This document shows positions 1 to 14,900 of a stretch of DNA of 64,000 bases, in pieces; within the stretch, counting starts at the first letter, position 1, and each line of letters starts with the position of its first letter. Origin of the DNA: Sinotaia quadrata (lineage: Eukaryota; Mollusca; Gastropoda; Architaenioglossa; Viviparidae); assembly GCA_028829895.1 (NCBI GenBank), contig CM054178.1:23727701-23791700 (forward strand). The letters run 5' to 3'. Under the pieces are notes generated by a model, which had not been told where the DNA came from, did not search any database, and worked only from the letters and a program-made list of their open reading frames with translations. A program made the translations under genes and the position numbers.

Positions 1-720
1 AAACACTGCACATACACACACACATATCACCTATAGCACACTTCAGTGAATGGATTTCTGAGCCATTCCAGTTGTGTCATTGGAAATAATGCACATACAC
101 ACACACATATAATCTATAGTACACTTCAGTGAATGGATTTCTGAGCCATTCCAGTTGTGTCATTGGAAATACTGCACATACACACACACATATAATCTAT
201 AGTACACTTCAGTGAATGGATTTCTGAGCCATTCCAGTTGTGTCATTGGAAATACAGAACACATCATTAACACCATATATACTTCAACCTGTGGACTTAA
301 GCCATTCCAGGAGTGAAATTGGAAATAGTGTAAATTTACATCATGTATAAAACTGTGTATTTCAGACACTAGATTTCCGAGTCATTTCAAATGAGTCGTT
401 AAAGATACTGCACGCACAGATATGTCATCATGCAGTTTATTCCTTGTTTATCTCTCCAATTTCAGCCATGTCACTGGAAATACTGAAAACACATAATCTA
501 CTCCAGTATATATTTCAGTCTTTCAATGTCAGAGCTATTCCAGCTGCTAGTGGAAATACCACACCAATATCTACATCACTATATATATTTTAGTCTTTTG
601 GATTACTGACATTTACAGTTTTGTCAGGGAAATAGTGTTCAAACACATCATTAACATCACAATGAATGCTAGTTATCACAGTTCTGAGCCATTTCACCTA
701 TCAATGCAACACTGCACAAA
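1..720. repeat. Minisatellite, about 84-bp unit
   Basis: Three close copies begin near 5, 88 and 172. Each has an (AC)n start followed by gaatggatttctgagccatt. More diverged copies continue to about 720. It lies beyond the 3' end of the ankyrin gene; nothing coding is seen. Confidence 0.85.
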
Positions 721-1479
721 CATACACATTAGAGGTTCTCAATGCATGACTTGCTGATTGCGTACCTCACACAGCTGCAATGTTAGATCATTAGTTTACT
801 GATGTAAAAACATCTATTTCCTTTCTTCTTTCCTTTTCTGATAACCACACATTACTTATTTATTATATTAAACAACTATATTATACTCACATTTTCTCCT
901 TTCCTCTAGAATGGCATGGAAGAGTACAGGTACTAGATTTGGATCTTTAACCTTAGAGATTGAAATATTTTTGAATAATATTAGAAAAATTAATTAGAAA
1001 CAATTAATCAAAACAAATAGAAAAATTATATTATTTGGAACCCTTTACAAGAGCTGGCTTGCATATAATTTTGCTTCAAAGGCTCCCATAAGTTTGCTAA
1101 ACAGTCACCAGCTCACAAAACGATCAACTTATGATAAACATGGATGAATGCATTAACATGTATTGCATAATGCCACTTGCTACAAGCTCAAATAGGTTGG
1201 ACAGAGATGAATGCTTTAATGTGTGTCTGCATAAAATGACCACTCATTACTTAATGATCATCAGCTCACTTAGTGGTCAACTTATGATGACATAGATGAA
1301 TGCTTTAATATTTGTTCTCATAATGATGACTGAATGAATGTAAACAACATTATATGCTAGTGATGGAAATTTTATGAAATAAATTGTATGAACATGTGAA
1401 TTTACTGCAAGCAAACAAAAGCAATTAGAGTCCAGGAAATAAGTTTAGCTTCTTGAATTATGGGAGAACTAAGGTAATT
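721..1479. other. Intergenic, no gene seen
   Basis: AT-rich sequence downstream of the ankyrin gene. A loosely repeated block at 1100-1330 (atgaatgc...taa) is the only structure I see. Confidence 0.5.
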
Positions 1480-1527
1480 TCACACCTTCTGTAGGGAGTG
1501 GGAGTTTTGGCCTAAAGTTGTGAGAAC
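1480..1527 (-). CDS. Ankyrin gene last exon (tentative)
   Basis: A good acceptor (pyrimidine tract then ttttgcag) leads in phase 0 into 15 codons and TGA. The predicted tail is VLTTLGQNSHSLQKV. It is short and unconserved to my eye, so the true 3' end may differ. Confidence 0.4.
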   Translation of the reverse strand, partial: VLTTLGQNSHSLQKV

Positions 1528-4500
1528 CTGCAAAATATGGGAAAGTTGACAAGTATGACATGCATGTAAAGCATGCATAAACACACACACATACACATAC
1601 CACAGATACACACACACACAGATAGATGCTAGGAGTCAGCATTAATATATATATATATATATTTGTATTCACATGCATGAACAGGTATTAAGAGTCAACA
1701 TTTATATAAAAATGCAAACATTCACATCACAAACAGGTGGTAAGAGACAGCATTTATATTTAATGAAAACATTCACATCACAAACAGGTATTAAGAGATA
1801 GCATTTATATAAAAATGCATACATTCACATTACAAACAGGTGCTAAGAGACAGCACTTATATTTAATGTAAACATTCACATCACAAATGGGTGCTAAGGG
1901 ACAGCACTTATATTTAATGAAAACATTCACATCACAAACAGGTGGTAAGAGACAGCATTTATATTTACTACATTTATTCACATATTCATGCACAAACACA
2001 TAAACAGATGCTAAGCTTAATATTATGGAGTTTCAGAGTCCTTTTTGAAATAATATTTTATACTCACAAAGTCAGTAATATCTTGCTTTTTCAAATCCAG
2101 CAGTTTTCTGTATGTATTTACACCCTGTAAGGAAAAGATGTGCAAACTTTAGTAATATAGCATTGTACCCTGCAAGTTACAAAAGGTAAATACACACAAA
2201 TATTTACTACTATAATATCCTACCCTATAAAATATACAATATATAAGTATTGAATAAAATTGTATTTGCTACTGCAAGCAATACAAAGATGAACATTAGA
2301 TTTATTGCTGTGGCATCACATACTGCAAAGTACACAAGGGAAGTATAACATAAATATCTACTACTGCAACATCAACCAACCATGATCTGTTTTGTTTCAA
2401 GGAAAGAAACAATCATATTTTAATTGCTTGTAATAGTTTCCTTGAATATTAACCATCCAAACAAAGCACAATCATGTAGAATTTATCCATCACAGATATA
2501 ATATAATAAAATATAATTAAATGTAAGGCACGTTAAACAGACCATAGCAAATGTTTTCTACAATAAACATTCTAAAAGATATCCCTCTTCTTGATTTTTC
2601 TGCAAAAGTCCTGTTCTTATCATTTTAATGATTTTCTGCAAAAATATCATCTTCAATAACTTTTAAAGATTTTTTTGAAAAATGTACTAGATTAAAAAAA
2701 AGGTAAGTGGAGTTCTATTAACTCTGAAGTCTGCAAAGAGTTAGCATAAAGTGGAGTACTATCAACTCTGAAGTCTGCAAAGAGTTAGCATAAAGTGGAG
2801 TACTATCAACTCTGAAAGTCTGCAAAGAGTTAGCATAAAGTGGAGTACTATCAACTCTGAAGTCTGCAAAGAGTTAGCATAAAGTGGAGTACTATCAACT
2901 CTGAAGTCTGCAAAGAGTTAGCATAAAGTGAAGTTCTATCAACTCTGAAGTCTGCAAAGAGTTAGCATAAAGTGGAGTACTATCAACTCTGAAGTCTGCA
3001 AAGAGTTAGCATAAAGTGAAGTACTATCAACTCTAAAGTAAGCATAAAATTCAGTGCTAGGTTAAAAAAAGTAAATATTTCAGAACTCTAAGAAATCTAA
3101 AGTCTAACTTTAGCAAACTTAGTGGAACTCTATAAACTCCAAAGTTAACAAAATGTTAACATAAAGTGGAACTCTATGAACCCTTGTCTACCAACTAGTT
3201 AGCATAAAATGGAGCTCTATGAACTCTAAAGTCTATAAAGAATGTGCATAAAGTGGTGTTCTATAAACTCTTGCAAAAAGTAACATAATGAAGAAGTGTA
3301 TTGGCACTATCTGCACTAGATTAAGAAGCTAAACCAGCAGATGAACCTAAAAGAGCATTTGCATGTTCTGATAATTTCTTCCTGCCTAATTTTTTAATTT
3401 TTATTAAACTGTACCTATCTCTCATTGTTATGGTGTTTTAAAATATATTGCCTTTGACAGCAATGTACCCTGACTGAGACAGATTGGCATGTTTCCATCT
3501 AAAATGAGCATAAACTGTTACTGATTGTGGCAATATAAATAGACACATTAGCTACAAGTGACACTGCTCTCTATACATTTATACTGTGGTGGTAACATAG
3601 ACACATTAGCTACAAGTATAAGTGACACTACTCTCTGTACATTTATACTGTGGTGGTAACATAGACATATTAGCTACAAGTATAAGTGACACTACTCTCT
3701 GTACATTTCTACTGACTTAACTGCCAGTTTCTGCTGTGGACACAAAAGAAAATTACTGAAATCTAAATCAGTAAATGAGTTTAGTAAATTCCATAGTCTC
3801 ACTTAATTTTATTACAGGCTATAACTGCTATTGTAATTGAAAACCACACAGCATTTAGATAAAACCACAGTGAAACTGCAGTTTATCACCTTTAGAACTA
3901 AACTATCCAAACAATCGGGCAAATGACAGGATTCTAAAATTTCAAAGATTCTGTAGTCGGCGCCATGTAGGCGCACACCTTGGAAGCAGATGCAGCTGCC
4001 ATCATGGTTGTCAACAACATAAATTCGCAGGTATCTCAATTTGACAGTAAAACCTTTAAATGTCTGTCCCACACCTACAAACAAATAAGGGTATTTAATG
4101 CATTTAACTGTCATGAAAACAGGGAACAAATTGAAGACTATTTCAATGATTACAAATTTAAATGTCTCCAAATGGAGTATTCTACAAGACTATTGTAATG
4201 ATTGAAAATTTAACTGTTGTGAGATCAGGGAACATGACAGAAGACCATTGCAAAATTGGAAATTTAAAGAACTATACTGCAATAAATGGACATTTAAAGT
4301 ACTATATTGTAATGATCGAAATTAAAATGTCATTAAAACAGGAAACATTGTAGAAAACCAACTCAAAGATTATAAATTTAAATGTCACAAAACAACATTC
4401 TACAAGATCATTCCAATTAATGATGAATACAATTAGGCATAGTAAGAAAAGGTGAGATGTGCTATAGAGAAAAGAGCTCCAGGTAACAGACATTTCATAT

Positions 4501-7500
4501 TGTTACTAGCAGCTACATTTACAGAATAAGTACAATAATGCAATGGGAGCTTCTAAAATAATCTGAACAAGGCAATGGATTTGCATGCAATAATTGGAAG
4601 TGTGCAGATACCCATTATGCCACAAACACCCCAGTATAATAATGGTTTTATAATTTATAAATACATTTTAATGCAATACAAGCGTGTCGTCTTATATAAC
4701 TAGATGTGTAGCAGTATGGATAATAATGGTCTTAAATGTGTATAAATATACTTTCATGCAACATGTTTCCTCTTATGTAACGAATATGTATCAATATGGC
4801 TAATAATGGTTTTAAATGAGTATAAATACACCTTTATTGAATACTATTATATGACTAGACACATTCCAGTACAGATGCACACAATACCACATACAATCTG
4901 AAAACAAAAACATTAAAAATAGATAAATTAAAAATAATGCAGAAAGAGGGTACCCTCTTATTTAATTATAAGAGTGCAGATACATATAAATCTGCAATAG
5001 CATTAAGAAAAATATAAACAACCAATAATCAAAACAAAAATACATTTCAGTTGCATTTTCTCTTGAAAAACGTTTTATGGTGGTTAACAACATTTATTTT
5101 TCCAGTTTCTTTTCTTAAACTGTGACATTATATTTATATATTTGCAAGTGTGCCAGTTAGGTTTTATGACTGTACATGCAATGTGTACTATGCAAGAATA
5201 CTGTGAGTGTTAGGAATATACGTGTACATGCAAGAATACTGTGATTGTAGGCATGTGTAAGTGCAAGTCTTTGCAAATATACCAGTATGTGTAGGATCAC
5301 ACATGTACGCAAATATACCAGTATGTGTAGGATCACACGTGTACGCAAATATACCAGTATGTGTAGGATCACACGTGTACGCAAATATACCAGTATGTGT
5401 AGGATCACACATGTGAGTGCATATGATTGCATGTTTACAGCACTTTAATTTCAATTTCTTATAACCTGGATCTTTAGGATTGGTACTGCCAAGACGCTGA
5501 CAAGCATGAGCTGTAAATGTAAACCAAGGCCCCCTGAAACACAAAAGCCAGGTAGTTTAAGCCATCAAACCATTCAAATAGAAAAGAAACAAGGTTAATG
5601 ATTTCAGCAGCTATGAGTTTGTATGTTCTGTAAAAGGGTTTACATTAAAAAAAAAAAAGACCTACAACATTAATAATAACAAGACATTTTACACTTACTG
5701 AAACATATATTTTCAATGGAGCATAATTAGAGTATATTTACTGTACTCAAACGTATATTTTCAATGGAGCATAATTAGAGTATACTTATCACTCGCAAAT
5801 GTGTACTTTGAATGAAGATAATTAGAATACATATACTACATGCAAATATATAGCCTCATTACAGCATAATTAGCATGTGTGCTGTGAAAATATATACTCT
5901 CAGTAGAGCTTAATTAAATACAGATAATATGTGCAAATATTGTATCCTGATGGAGCATAATTAAAATACATGTACTATTGCAAATACTGACTAGATGGAG
6001 CTTAAGTTTAAATAGCATGTGACATAACAAGCAAAAGTTGTAACTGAATACCAAATTAAATTAAATGTAATTAAAGAAATAAAATGACTAAAAATGTCAG
6101 AAATAAATGTAAAGATCTGAATATCTATCCATCCATCCACCCATCTATCTATAAAAGAACTGAATATAAATATATATAAATAAACAACTGAATATAAATA
6201 AAGAATTGAATGTAAATAAATATAAATAAAAAATTGAATGTAAATAAATATAAAGAACTGGATCTAAATAAATATAAATAAAGAACTGAATATAAATATA
6301 AATTAAGAATTGAATATAAATATAAATAAAGAATTGAATATATCTACCTGAGAGTCTCACCAGCCTGCAATTGGAAGTTACAAATCATTTGAGGACTGTC
6401 CCTTTAAAAAAAAATTTAAACAAGTAAATTGCAATATATATATACATATAAAAACTTAAAAAAATTTAACAATACTTTCTCTCTCACACACACACACAGT
6501 GTGCATGCACACACACACGAGAGAAAAAGAGAGAGGGAGAGAATCTTTATTACCAATTATCTGAGAGATGTCATGCAAGATCACAGATAAACCATGCACT
6601 TAGGACATAAACAATTATGACTCACCAGCCTAGAACTGTAATCCCTGTAATAATATGCGGACTGCCAAGGTCCAAAGTGGTCCAAGCATCATGCATTTCA
6701 GGAATCACCCAGAATGTGGTTGGATTGTCTGCAGCCAAACAAGTGGTTCACATTTGTAACAATTAAGACACATGTGGATGATTTTCATCAAGACAAAAAA
6801 ACTTATCTCCAAACCATCATCACAATGGAGAAGAAAGCAATGCATAATTATAAAGCAATCACCCCCATATCTACTGACCAGTGACAGGTTTCTGTTCCAA
6901 ATTCTTCACCATTGCAAATACTACTAGGAATAGTTTAATTTTAACATGATCAAAAATTTTACATTTCTATATTTGTTATTTTTCAACTGAACTTAACACA
7001 CAAACAAACACACACTCAATGTATTCTAAGAATCAATACCCTAAGCAGAATATAAAATTTGTAATTTCATTACCATCAACAATGTGAATGTTTGGGTTTG
7101 CCTCTGTACAACTGCTACAGAATTCATGCGTGTTCTGTGTCCAAGAAGACTGAGTGGGCAATAGAGGATAGTCTGAAACAAAATGATCACTGAGATTTTT
7201 GCCTTAAATGCCATGGGGATTTGTTTCATTTGCATTATCTTATTTATCTTTAATCTCTGTGAAACATAAAAATATCATAAACCTCCTATGAAATATTTTG
7301 AAAACAATGGTAAAGTCATTTACAAAGTAAAATCAAACAAGTCAGAAGGAAAACTAATATTTATGTTGACATTTTTTTTCAAACCATGAAAACACAACAA
7401 TCTGAAAAATTTATATTGGAGATGTTACATATCAACATTAACTGTTGTTTGGTGTGCCACAAAAAATACGGACCCTTTTCTCATCATACAACCACATGTC

Positions 7501-10500
7501 CACACTACAGGAGTATTTTGTGTGCAAGGTGCTTACAACCATGCGCATAATACTGTATTGTGTGTACATGGTACTTACAACCATGCGCATACTCTACCAG
7601 TATTGTGTGTACAAGGTGCTTACAACCATGCGCATACTCTACCAGTATTGTGTGTACATGGTGCTTACAACCATGTGCATACTCTACCAGTAATGTGTGT
7701 ATAAAGGTGCTTACAACCATGTGCATACTCTAGCAGTATTGTGTGTACAAGGTGCTTACAACCATGTGCATACAAGAGAAGTAATGTGTGTACAAGGTGC
7801 TTACAACCATATGCATACTCTAGCAGTATTGTGTGTACAAGGTGCTTACAACCATGTGCATACTCTACCAGTAATGTGAGCATAAAGGTGCTTACAACCA
7901 TGTGCATACAAGAGAAGTAATGTGTGTATAAGGTGCTTACAACCATATGCTAACACTCTAGTAGTAAAGTAAACAGCAAGCCATACAAGCCTCCAGAGCT
8001 AGTCAGTACTCCATGATTGTTTACAACCAAACTTTGGAGTGTGTGAGTGATTTTTCATCTTGCTCACAAAAAAAATTAGAAACTTAATATATAAGTTAAA
8101 AATTAAAAAGGTTTAAAGCCTCATTCCAGATGAATTTCCAGAAGATATAATTGCTTTATATTTTTTGAGAAAAAATGGTGTGTTCCTAAAAATTATTGTA
8201 AAAATGGTTTATTTACTTCACATTAAATTTTGAAGTTTACTTTCATCACTTCACTGATTAAGCAGGGGGTCGCTAAATAAAGACAAGGTACACTGGTTTA
8301 AAACCCAGCAAAGTCAAAATGCTTACCTTTAATAAATTTCAGTTTAAAGAAATCAAAACTACTCTGATTCTGAGGTAAAAACTTAGGTGTTCGGTACTGA
8401 TAGCTTGCATATTCTGTTTACAAAAAAAAAGAGCATAAATAATTTATATATATATGAAAATACAATAAAATCTTGACAATAACTGTTATTTAAATTACTT
8501 TAATATGTAGCAAACATACATTAATATAGTAATAAGTTGTCTGTTTTCAATTTAAGATAAGCAAAACAGCTAACGTAAAATCAAACAGGTTCTGCCAACA
8601 CAAATAACACCACAAAACTTACAGGAGAAATAACAGCTTCATGCAAAATACTTTTGATACAAATCTGCATCTTCTTTCTCTAACTATTTCCTTCTTTCTT
8701 ATATACAGTCACAGCATAACTGACTTACTACAGAAATCTGTGCAGTCTAATTTACCCAAAAAAGTAAAAAATGACCTATGTGAATACTGAGAGATCAATT
8801 ACCATACTTATTGCTTAATTTAAATGAAGATGAATGCATTAAGTTGAATAGAGCATAAAACTGTTTGGTAAAATAAAAATTCAAAATGTCTGTTCCAAAC
8901 TTAAAAAACCCCAAATATTATGGTGAATATAAAAAATTAAACAGAATATTTTATTTTTGAAAGAAACAAACCCAAGAACATAAATTATCAACAAATCACT
9001 ATATCTTTCAAATATGACACATTAATGAAGAATTATTTTCTTTTTTTATGGCAATAATTATGGCAGTTTCTGTTTACTGTAGATAGTTTAACACTAAGAA
9101 CATTCTTTTAGTTTATTACTATTAGTTATCAGATTGTATAATGCCATAATGAACATTCTTTTAGTATTTTAGTTATCAATTATATAATGATATAAACTCT
9201 AAGAACATTCTTTTAGTTTATTAGTTATCAGACTGTATAATAATATAAACACTAAGAATATTCTTTTAATTTATTAATTATCAGATTGTATAATGATATA
9301 TACACTAAGAACATTCTTTTAGTTTATTAATTATCAGATTGTATAATGATATAAACACTAAGAACATTCTTTTAATTTATTGATTATAATTATCAGATTG
9401 TATAATGATATAAACACTAAGAACATTCTTTTAATTTATTAATTATCAGATTGTATAATGATATAAACACTAAGAACATTCTTACCTACAAAAAGATTCT
9501 GAAAACGTTCCTGTACTGCAGCTGGGAGATCTTTTATCAAAGAACTTGGGGTCTACCACAAATACACACATGAAAAACATGCAAAAAAACATGCAAAATA
9601 AAAATAACAAATACAAGTACACTCATCTGCAGTCATAACCTGATGCAGAATAGTGATAAAAGCACCAATAAACAATTGAGTGCATAGATAAACAATGAGC
9701 ACAAGTATACAATCAAGTGCACAAACAAACAACTAAAAATAATAAAGTGAACCAACAATCAACTAATTGTACTGGTAAACAACCACATTCATAGAAAGAA
9801 TTATATGTACCAATAAACAACTAAACGCACCAATAAACACTAAGCATACCAATGAACAATCCAGTGCATTATCAATAAATAACTATTTGTACCAATAAAC
9901 TAAGAGCACTAATGAACAATTAGGTGTACCATTATACATCTAAATGCATCATTAAGCAAACAAAAACCCAATGCGTAATTTGGCCAATAACTGTATCCAC
10001 TAATGAACAATTAGGTGTACCAATATACATCTAAATACATCATTCAGCCAATAACTCTATCCATAAACAAATAAACATCCAGAAACACAAATAAAGAACT
10101 ACATGAACTGCTACAATACTTTATAAGATGCACTAATAAACCTCCAGAAACACAAATAAAGAACTACATGAACTGCTACAATACTTTATAAGATGCACTA
10201 ATAAACCTCCAGAAACACAAATAAAGAACTACATGAACTGCTACAATACTTTATAAGATGCACTAATAAACCTCCAGAAACAAATAACTACATGAACTGC
10301 TACAATACTTTATAAGATGCACTAATAAACCTCCAGAAACACAAATAAAGAACTACATGAACTGCTACAATACTTTATCAGATGCACTAATAAACATCAT
10401 TAAGATCTAAAAGCACCAATACTTTGAATCAATATGCAAGCAACCAAAGGCACTGTCATAAGTTTTATCAAACTAATCAGTGCTGTATATTGCCCACTGC

Positions 10501-11953
10501 AGCCTATAAAACTTTCTTGGAGCATATTATCAACATATTGCCCATGGTAGCCAATAAGACTTTCTTGGAGAGTTTTATCAACAGACTGCCCAGGGTGGCC
10601 AATAAGACTTTCTTGGAGAGTTTTATCAAACTGATGAGTGCAGTAGATAACCCACTGCAGTTGCAGAATGCAACAAGTACTAAAGAAACAAACAACCTTT
10701 AAATCTGCAAAGTGTAGAGTGGGTTTAAATAAATTTGTAGTTCAGCTCTTGCAAAGTAATCAAATTCCATGGATATAACATTCTAGTAATACTCACCTCT
10801 TTGTTTAGATTTTCTTTCACCATATTTGCTCCAAATGACAATAGTATTTCTGTAGATTTTGGCCTGAAATGAATATTATAAGAACTTATAAATGATTGTT
10901 TTATTTGATTTAAATGTATACAACTATGCAAAAGGTTTGTACCTGAATAATTACATTTATACCCAAAACAAATGATATAATAATTTAAAAATAATTTTCC
11001 ATTTCAAACTGATATCTTTACAAGTAATTGAACAGCTAAGAAAGGAAAACAGGTGCCTTGAATAATTTCACAATTCACTTGAACATTTACAAGGCAAAAA
11101 TCATAGTGATATTTAATGAAACAGCCTTTAGCAATGATAGCAAAATAAATGACCAAAGCAGACTTTTAGTTCAAAAAACATTTATCTACGTTCAGTCAGA
11201 TTAAATGGTGCTGTTAATTGTTAATATCTCCCCCCCCCCATCTCTGTTAATATTCAGAGAGCAATTCTTATATTAAATAGCATGGTCCAAATGGTGAGGA
11301 AACATTATCATGAGTGCTGAGTGATTCATCTTATTAAGAGACATAAAACTCTGTACCACCCATCCCCACAACAACACAAAAATAATCCGTTAATTTATAT
11401 ATGTTTTTGCTTTGATGTCATTGAAAAGAAAGGACACATAAATCTTTATTTAACAGGGTTGATATATAATTAACTAAATACTATTTATAATTAAAACCCT
11501 TGAATCCTTCAATCTTAGGCAATACCTTGGGGGGTAGAGCAATGTCAGGTTTGTCTAAAATTTAACTCATAGAGTAATTAATAGTAGTCATGCCATATAA
11601 AACTGCACATCACATGGACCCATGTACTGAAATTCATTAAAATGACTTGAAACCTTGATAATGATCTATCTGCACACCTGTTGAATCTAACAGCCTCATG
11701 TAATGCAGTACTGCCATGAACCGTGTCTAGCTGATTGGGATTGACCCCGTATTCTAAAAGCAGCTCCACTACATCAGCATTATCACGCATTGCTGCTTCC
11801 ACAATAGCACACTGGTTGGCAGAAAGTTCCGGAAATCGGTCTAGTAAAGCTGACACAACTTCTACAACAAATGGACATATAGAGAATGAATATACAGAGT
11901 AGGTACAAAAAGAACAGATATATATAAAAGTAAACTGTACATGCGCATATGCT

Positions 11954-11987
<34 letters not shown>

Positions 11988-14900
11988 AAATTTCATGCAT
12001 GAGAAAAATGGGGAAAACATATATGAGAAGTGATTAAGAAAAATAAAAATATTTATTCAAATAAGACTGTCTATAACAGAAAATGTAGAAACAAACAAGA
12101 TAAACACAGAAAAGTTAAAAATATGCTTTAAAGATAAAGCGAAAAGAAACCTGATATATAAGCTAAAATAATATTTTGTTATATTATGTTCTAACGATAT
12201 CTAAAAAGCATTTCATAAGCTGCAAAAGACAGTTTACTTTAAGTTCTTACAATAGTGTGATTGGTCAAGAATTGTAGTACCACCAGCATGTAGGGAGACA
12301 AAGACAATAAATAGCTTCACACTTATAAATGGGGCATGTAATGCCAATACCGATGTCCTGTAGAATTAAAAACCCAATGAAAATGAATAAACTTCTGTGA
12401 TGGGGTGGTGGGAGTAGTGTAGTGGGTCTCCAAAGGATGCACAATGATGACGACAGTCAGTACATATGCATGCTTGATGACAGCCAAAGCAAGAGATGAC
12501 AACACACAGCCTGTTTACTTGAGAGGCTTTATTTCATGGTGATGCAGCGAGAGAGGACAACACCATGTTTACAGGAGAGGCTTTATTTCATGGCGACGCA
12601 GCGAGAGAGGACAACACACAACACCATGTTTACAGGAGAGGCTTTATTTCATGGCGACGCAGCGAGAGATGGCAATACACAACACCAAGTTTACATGAGA
12701 GGCTTTATTTCATGGCGATGCAGCTGCATATTGGACTGCCAACTCTTCTGTTGCTATATAGCTCTATCTGTGTTTTCCTCTCTGCATGCATAACACACAT
12801 ACACACACTAGTCATGCCAATATATCTTGAAGGTGCAGCCGATCAAGGAAGACAGGCCTGCATATTGGTTCTGAACACTAGAAAGGGCACTAATGGTTTT
12901 TTCTGTGCTTTCTTACTTTTGATTAAGAATGAATTACTTCTAAATTATTAAGAGTTATGTGGTGATTTTGCAGACCTATAGAAACTACATTAATTACTCT
13001 GCTAACATAACACTCACAAGGGCAGGGGAAAAGAGCTGTAGCAAGGAGGGCTGCAAACATCCTGCTTGCCTTTCACTGGTGATAAGGTCAGTAACTATTC
13101 TATCATCTGACCTATCACACTAAAGTATTTTTCATTTTAATCTTGTATATGCCCAAAATGGATGTAGCAAACGTTATAACAAAAGCTGATTAGATTTCAT
13201 TTAGCAAAATTGTATAAAGATGTAGAGAGAGATATAATCAATACAAAGAAGTGAACAGAAAATGACAAAGAGTTTAAACTTAAATGAGGAAACTATGGGC
13301 AAAGATGAATAAGACAAGCAGACTGAACATTGTGAAGGTGTCAAGATGGATCACAGATAAGCTGGAGATAACAGATAAGGTTGAGAGACAGATAGTGGAG
13401 AGAACAGATAAGGTTGAGAGACAGATAGTGGAGAGAACAAATAAGGCTGAGAGACAGATAGTGGAAAGAACAGATAAGGCTGAGAGACAGATAGTGGTGA
13501 GAACAGATAAGGCTGAGAGACATATAGGCCTAGTGGAGAGAACAGATAAGGCTGAGAGACAGATAGTGGAGAGAACAGATAAGGCTGAGAGACAGATAAG
13601 GCTAGGGTGGCATTGTGTCACACACACAATGATTGATACTAAGATAAATGAAGAAATGGACATGACACACAATGACTGATGCTAAGATAAATGAAGAAAT
13701 GAAAATGACACATAAAGACTGATGCTAAGATAAATGAAGAAATGGACAGATATGCAAAGACTGATGCTAAGGTAAATGAAGAAATGAACATGACACACAA
13801 AGACTGATATAAAGTAGAAAATCACTAAGAAAAATGAAAAGATGTGGAAGACATACATGAAAATTACTATATTTAACAGATGAATATATTGTAATATTGA
13901 GCAAAATGCATGCAATCACCTTTTCTGTTATATGTTGCTGCTATATCTAATGGAGTATGATGGTCCTTATTTTCTATGATTACATTAGCACCAGCCTAAA
14001 ATTAAAAATGCAAAAAAAAAATAAATGACATTTATACTGACATTGTTTTAAAGAAAATATAAAAGAGAAACAAAACATCAGTTGTAAAAAATGACATATG
14101 ACTTTATATTTTCTAATTAATCAGAAAATAACAATACTGTTGAAGTATATTAGTTATTACACTGTAAATGTTAGCTTTTGCATTTATGTGTATAGTGACT
14201 GGCAGTTATGCATACTTTTGTGGAATATTGTGTTGAGAATTTAGGTCTGTGAATTATTGCAATTTGTGAGTGTGAGCAATATACTGAAAAGTAATGAATA
14301 AATTAGTGCCATCCTCACCTCAATAAGTTTTGTGAATATATGCAGCTTACTGTTGTTCTGAGTTGCAATATGCAGTGGTGTATTCTGATCTGCATTCACG
14401 ATGTTCACCTGTAGTTATAGTCTGTTTACTAAAAAATCTCATTAACAAAATGGACATTATATATCACTGAGTAAGCATACTATGACAGACTGAGAGAAAG
14501 AGACAAATATTCAATTGAAAAGAAAGACTGTATCCTAGACTATAAAACAGTTTCAGACAACTTGAGAATTTTCAAAGAAAGAATACAAAAATCATTATGT
14601 ATGCTAACTTCCTTCCTGGAGAGAAAAATCAAGTAATACAAAATATACGTACATCTGCTCCATTTCCTAGCAAAAGGTCAATGATGTCACTGCGACCACC
14701 AAACACAGCTAAGTGTAGAGGTGTATTGCTAGAACATATCAGAAGTCAGCAAAAACGTTTAGTACAAATCAACAATTACTTGCTAATGTTCAGATTTCAA
14801 CTGTCACTCTTAAATTAAATGGAATCAATTAAACATAGTCTTATCAGTTTATCTGCTCAATCCAAATAGCATGCACACGCGCACACACTCTCACACATGT

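Noticed and set aside
5273..5414. 36-bp array considered as a CRISPR array
   Set aside because: Pure tandem repeat without unique spacers, inside an animal intron. The same applies to the 33-, 44- and 45-bp arrays.
7505..7946. Overlapping open frames of 60-93 residues across the 45-bp array
   Set aside because: Period divisible by three keeps frames open on both strands; no splice sites or starts fit the gene.
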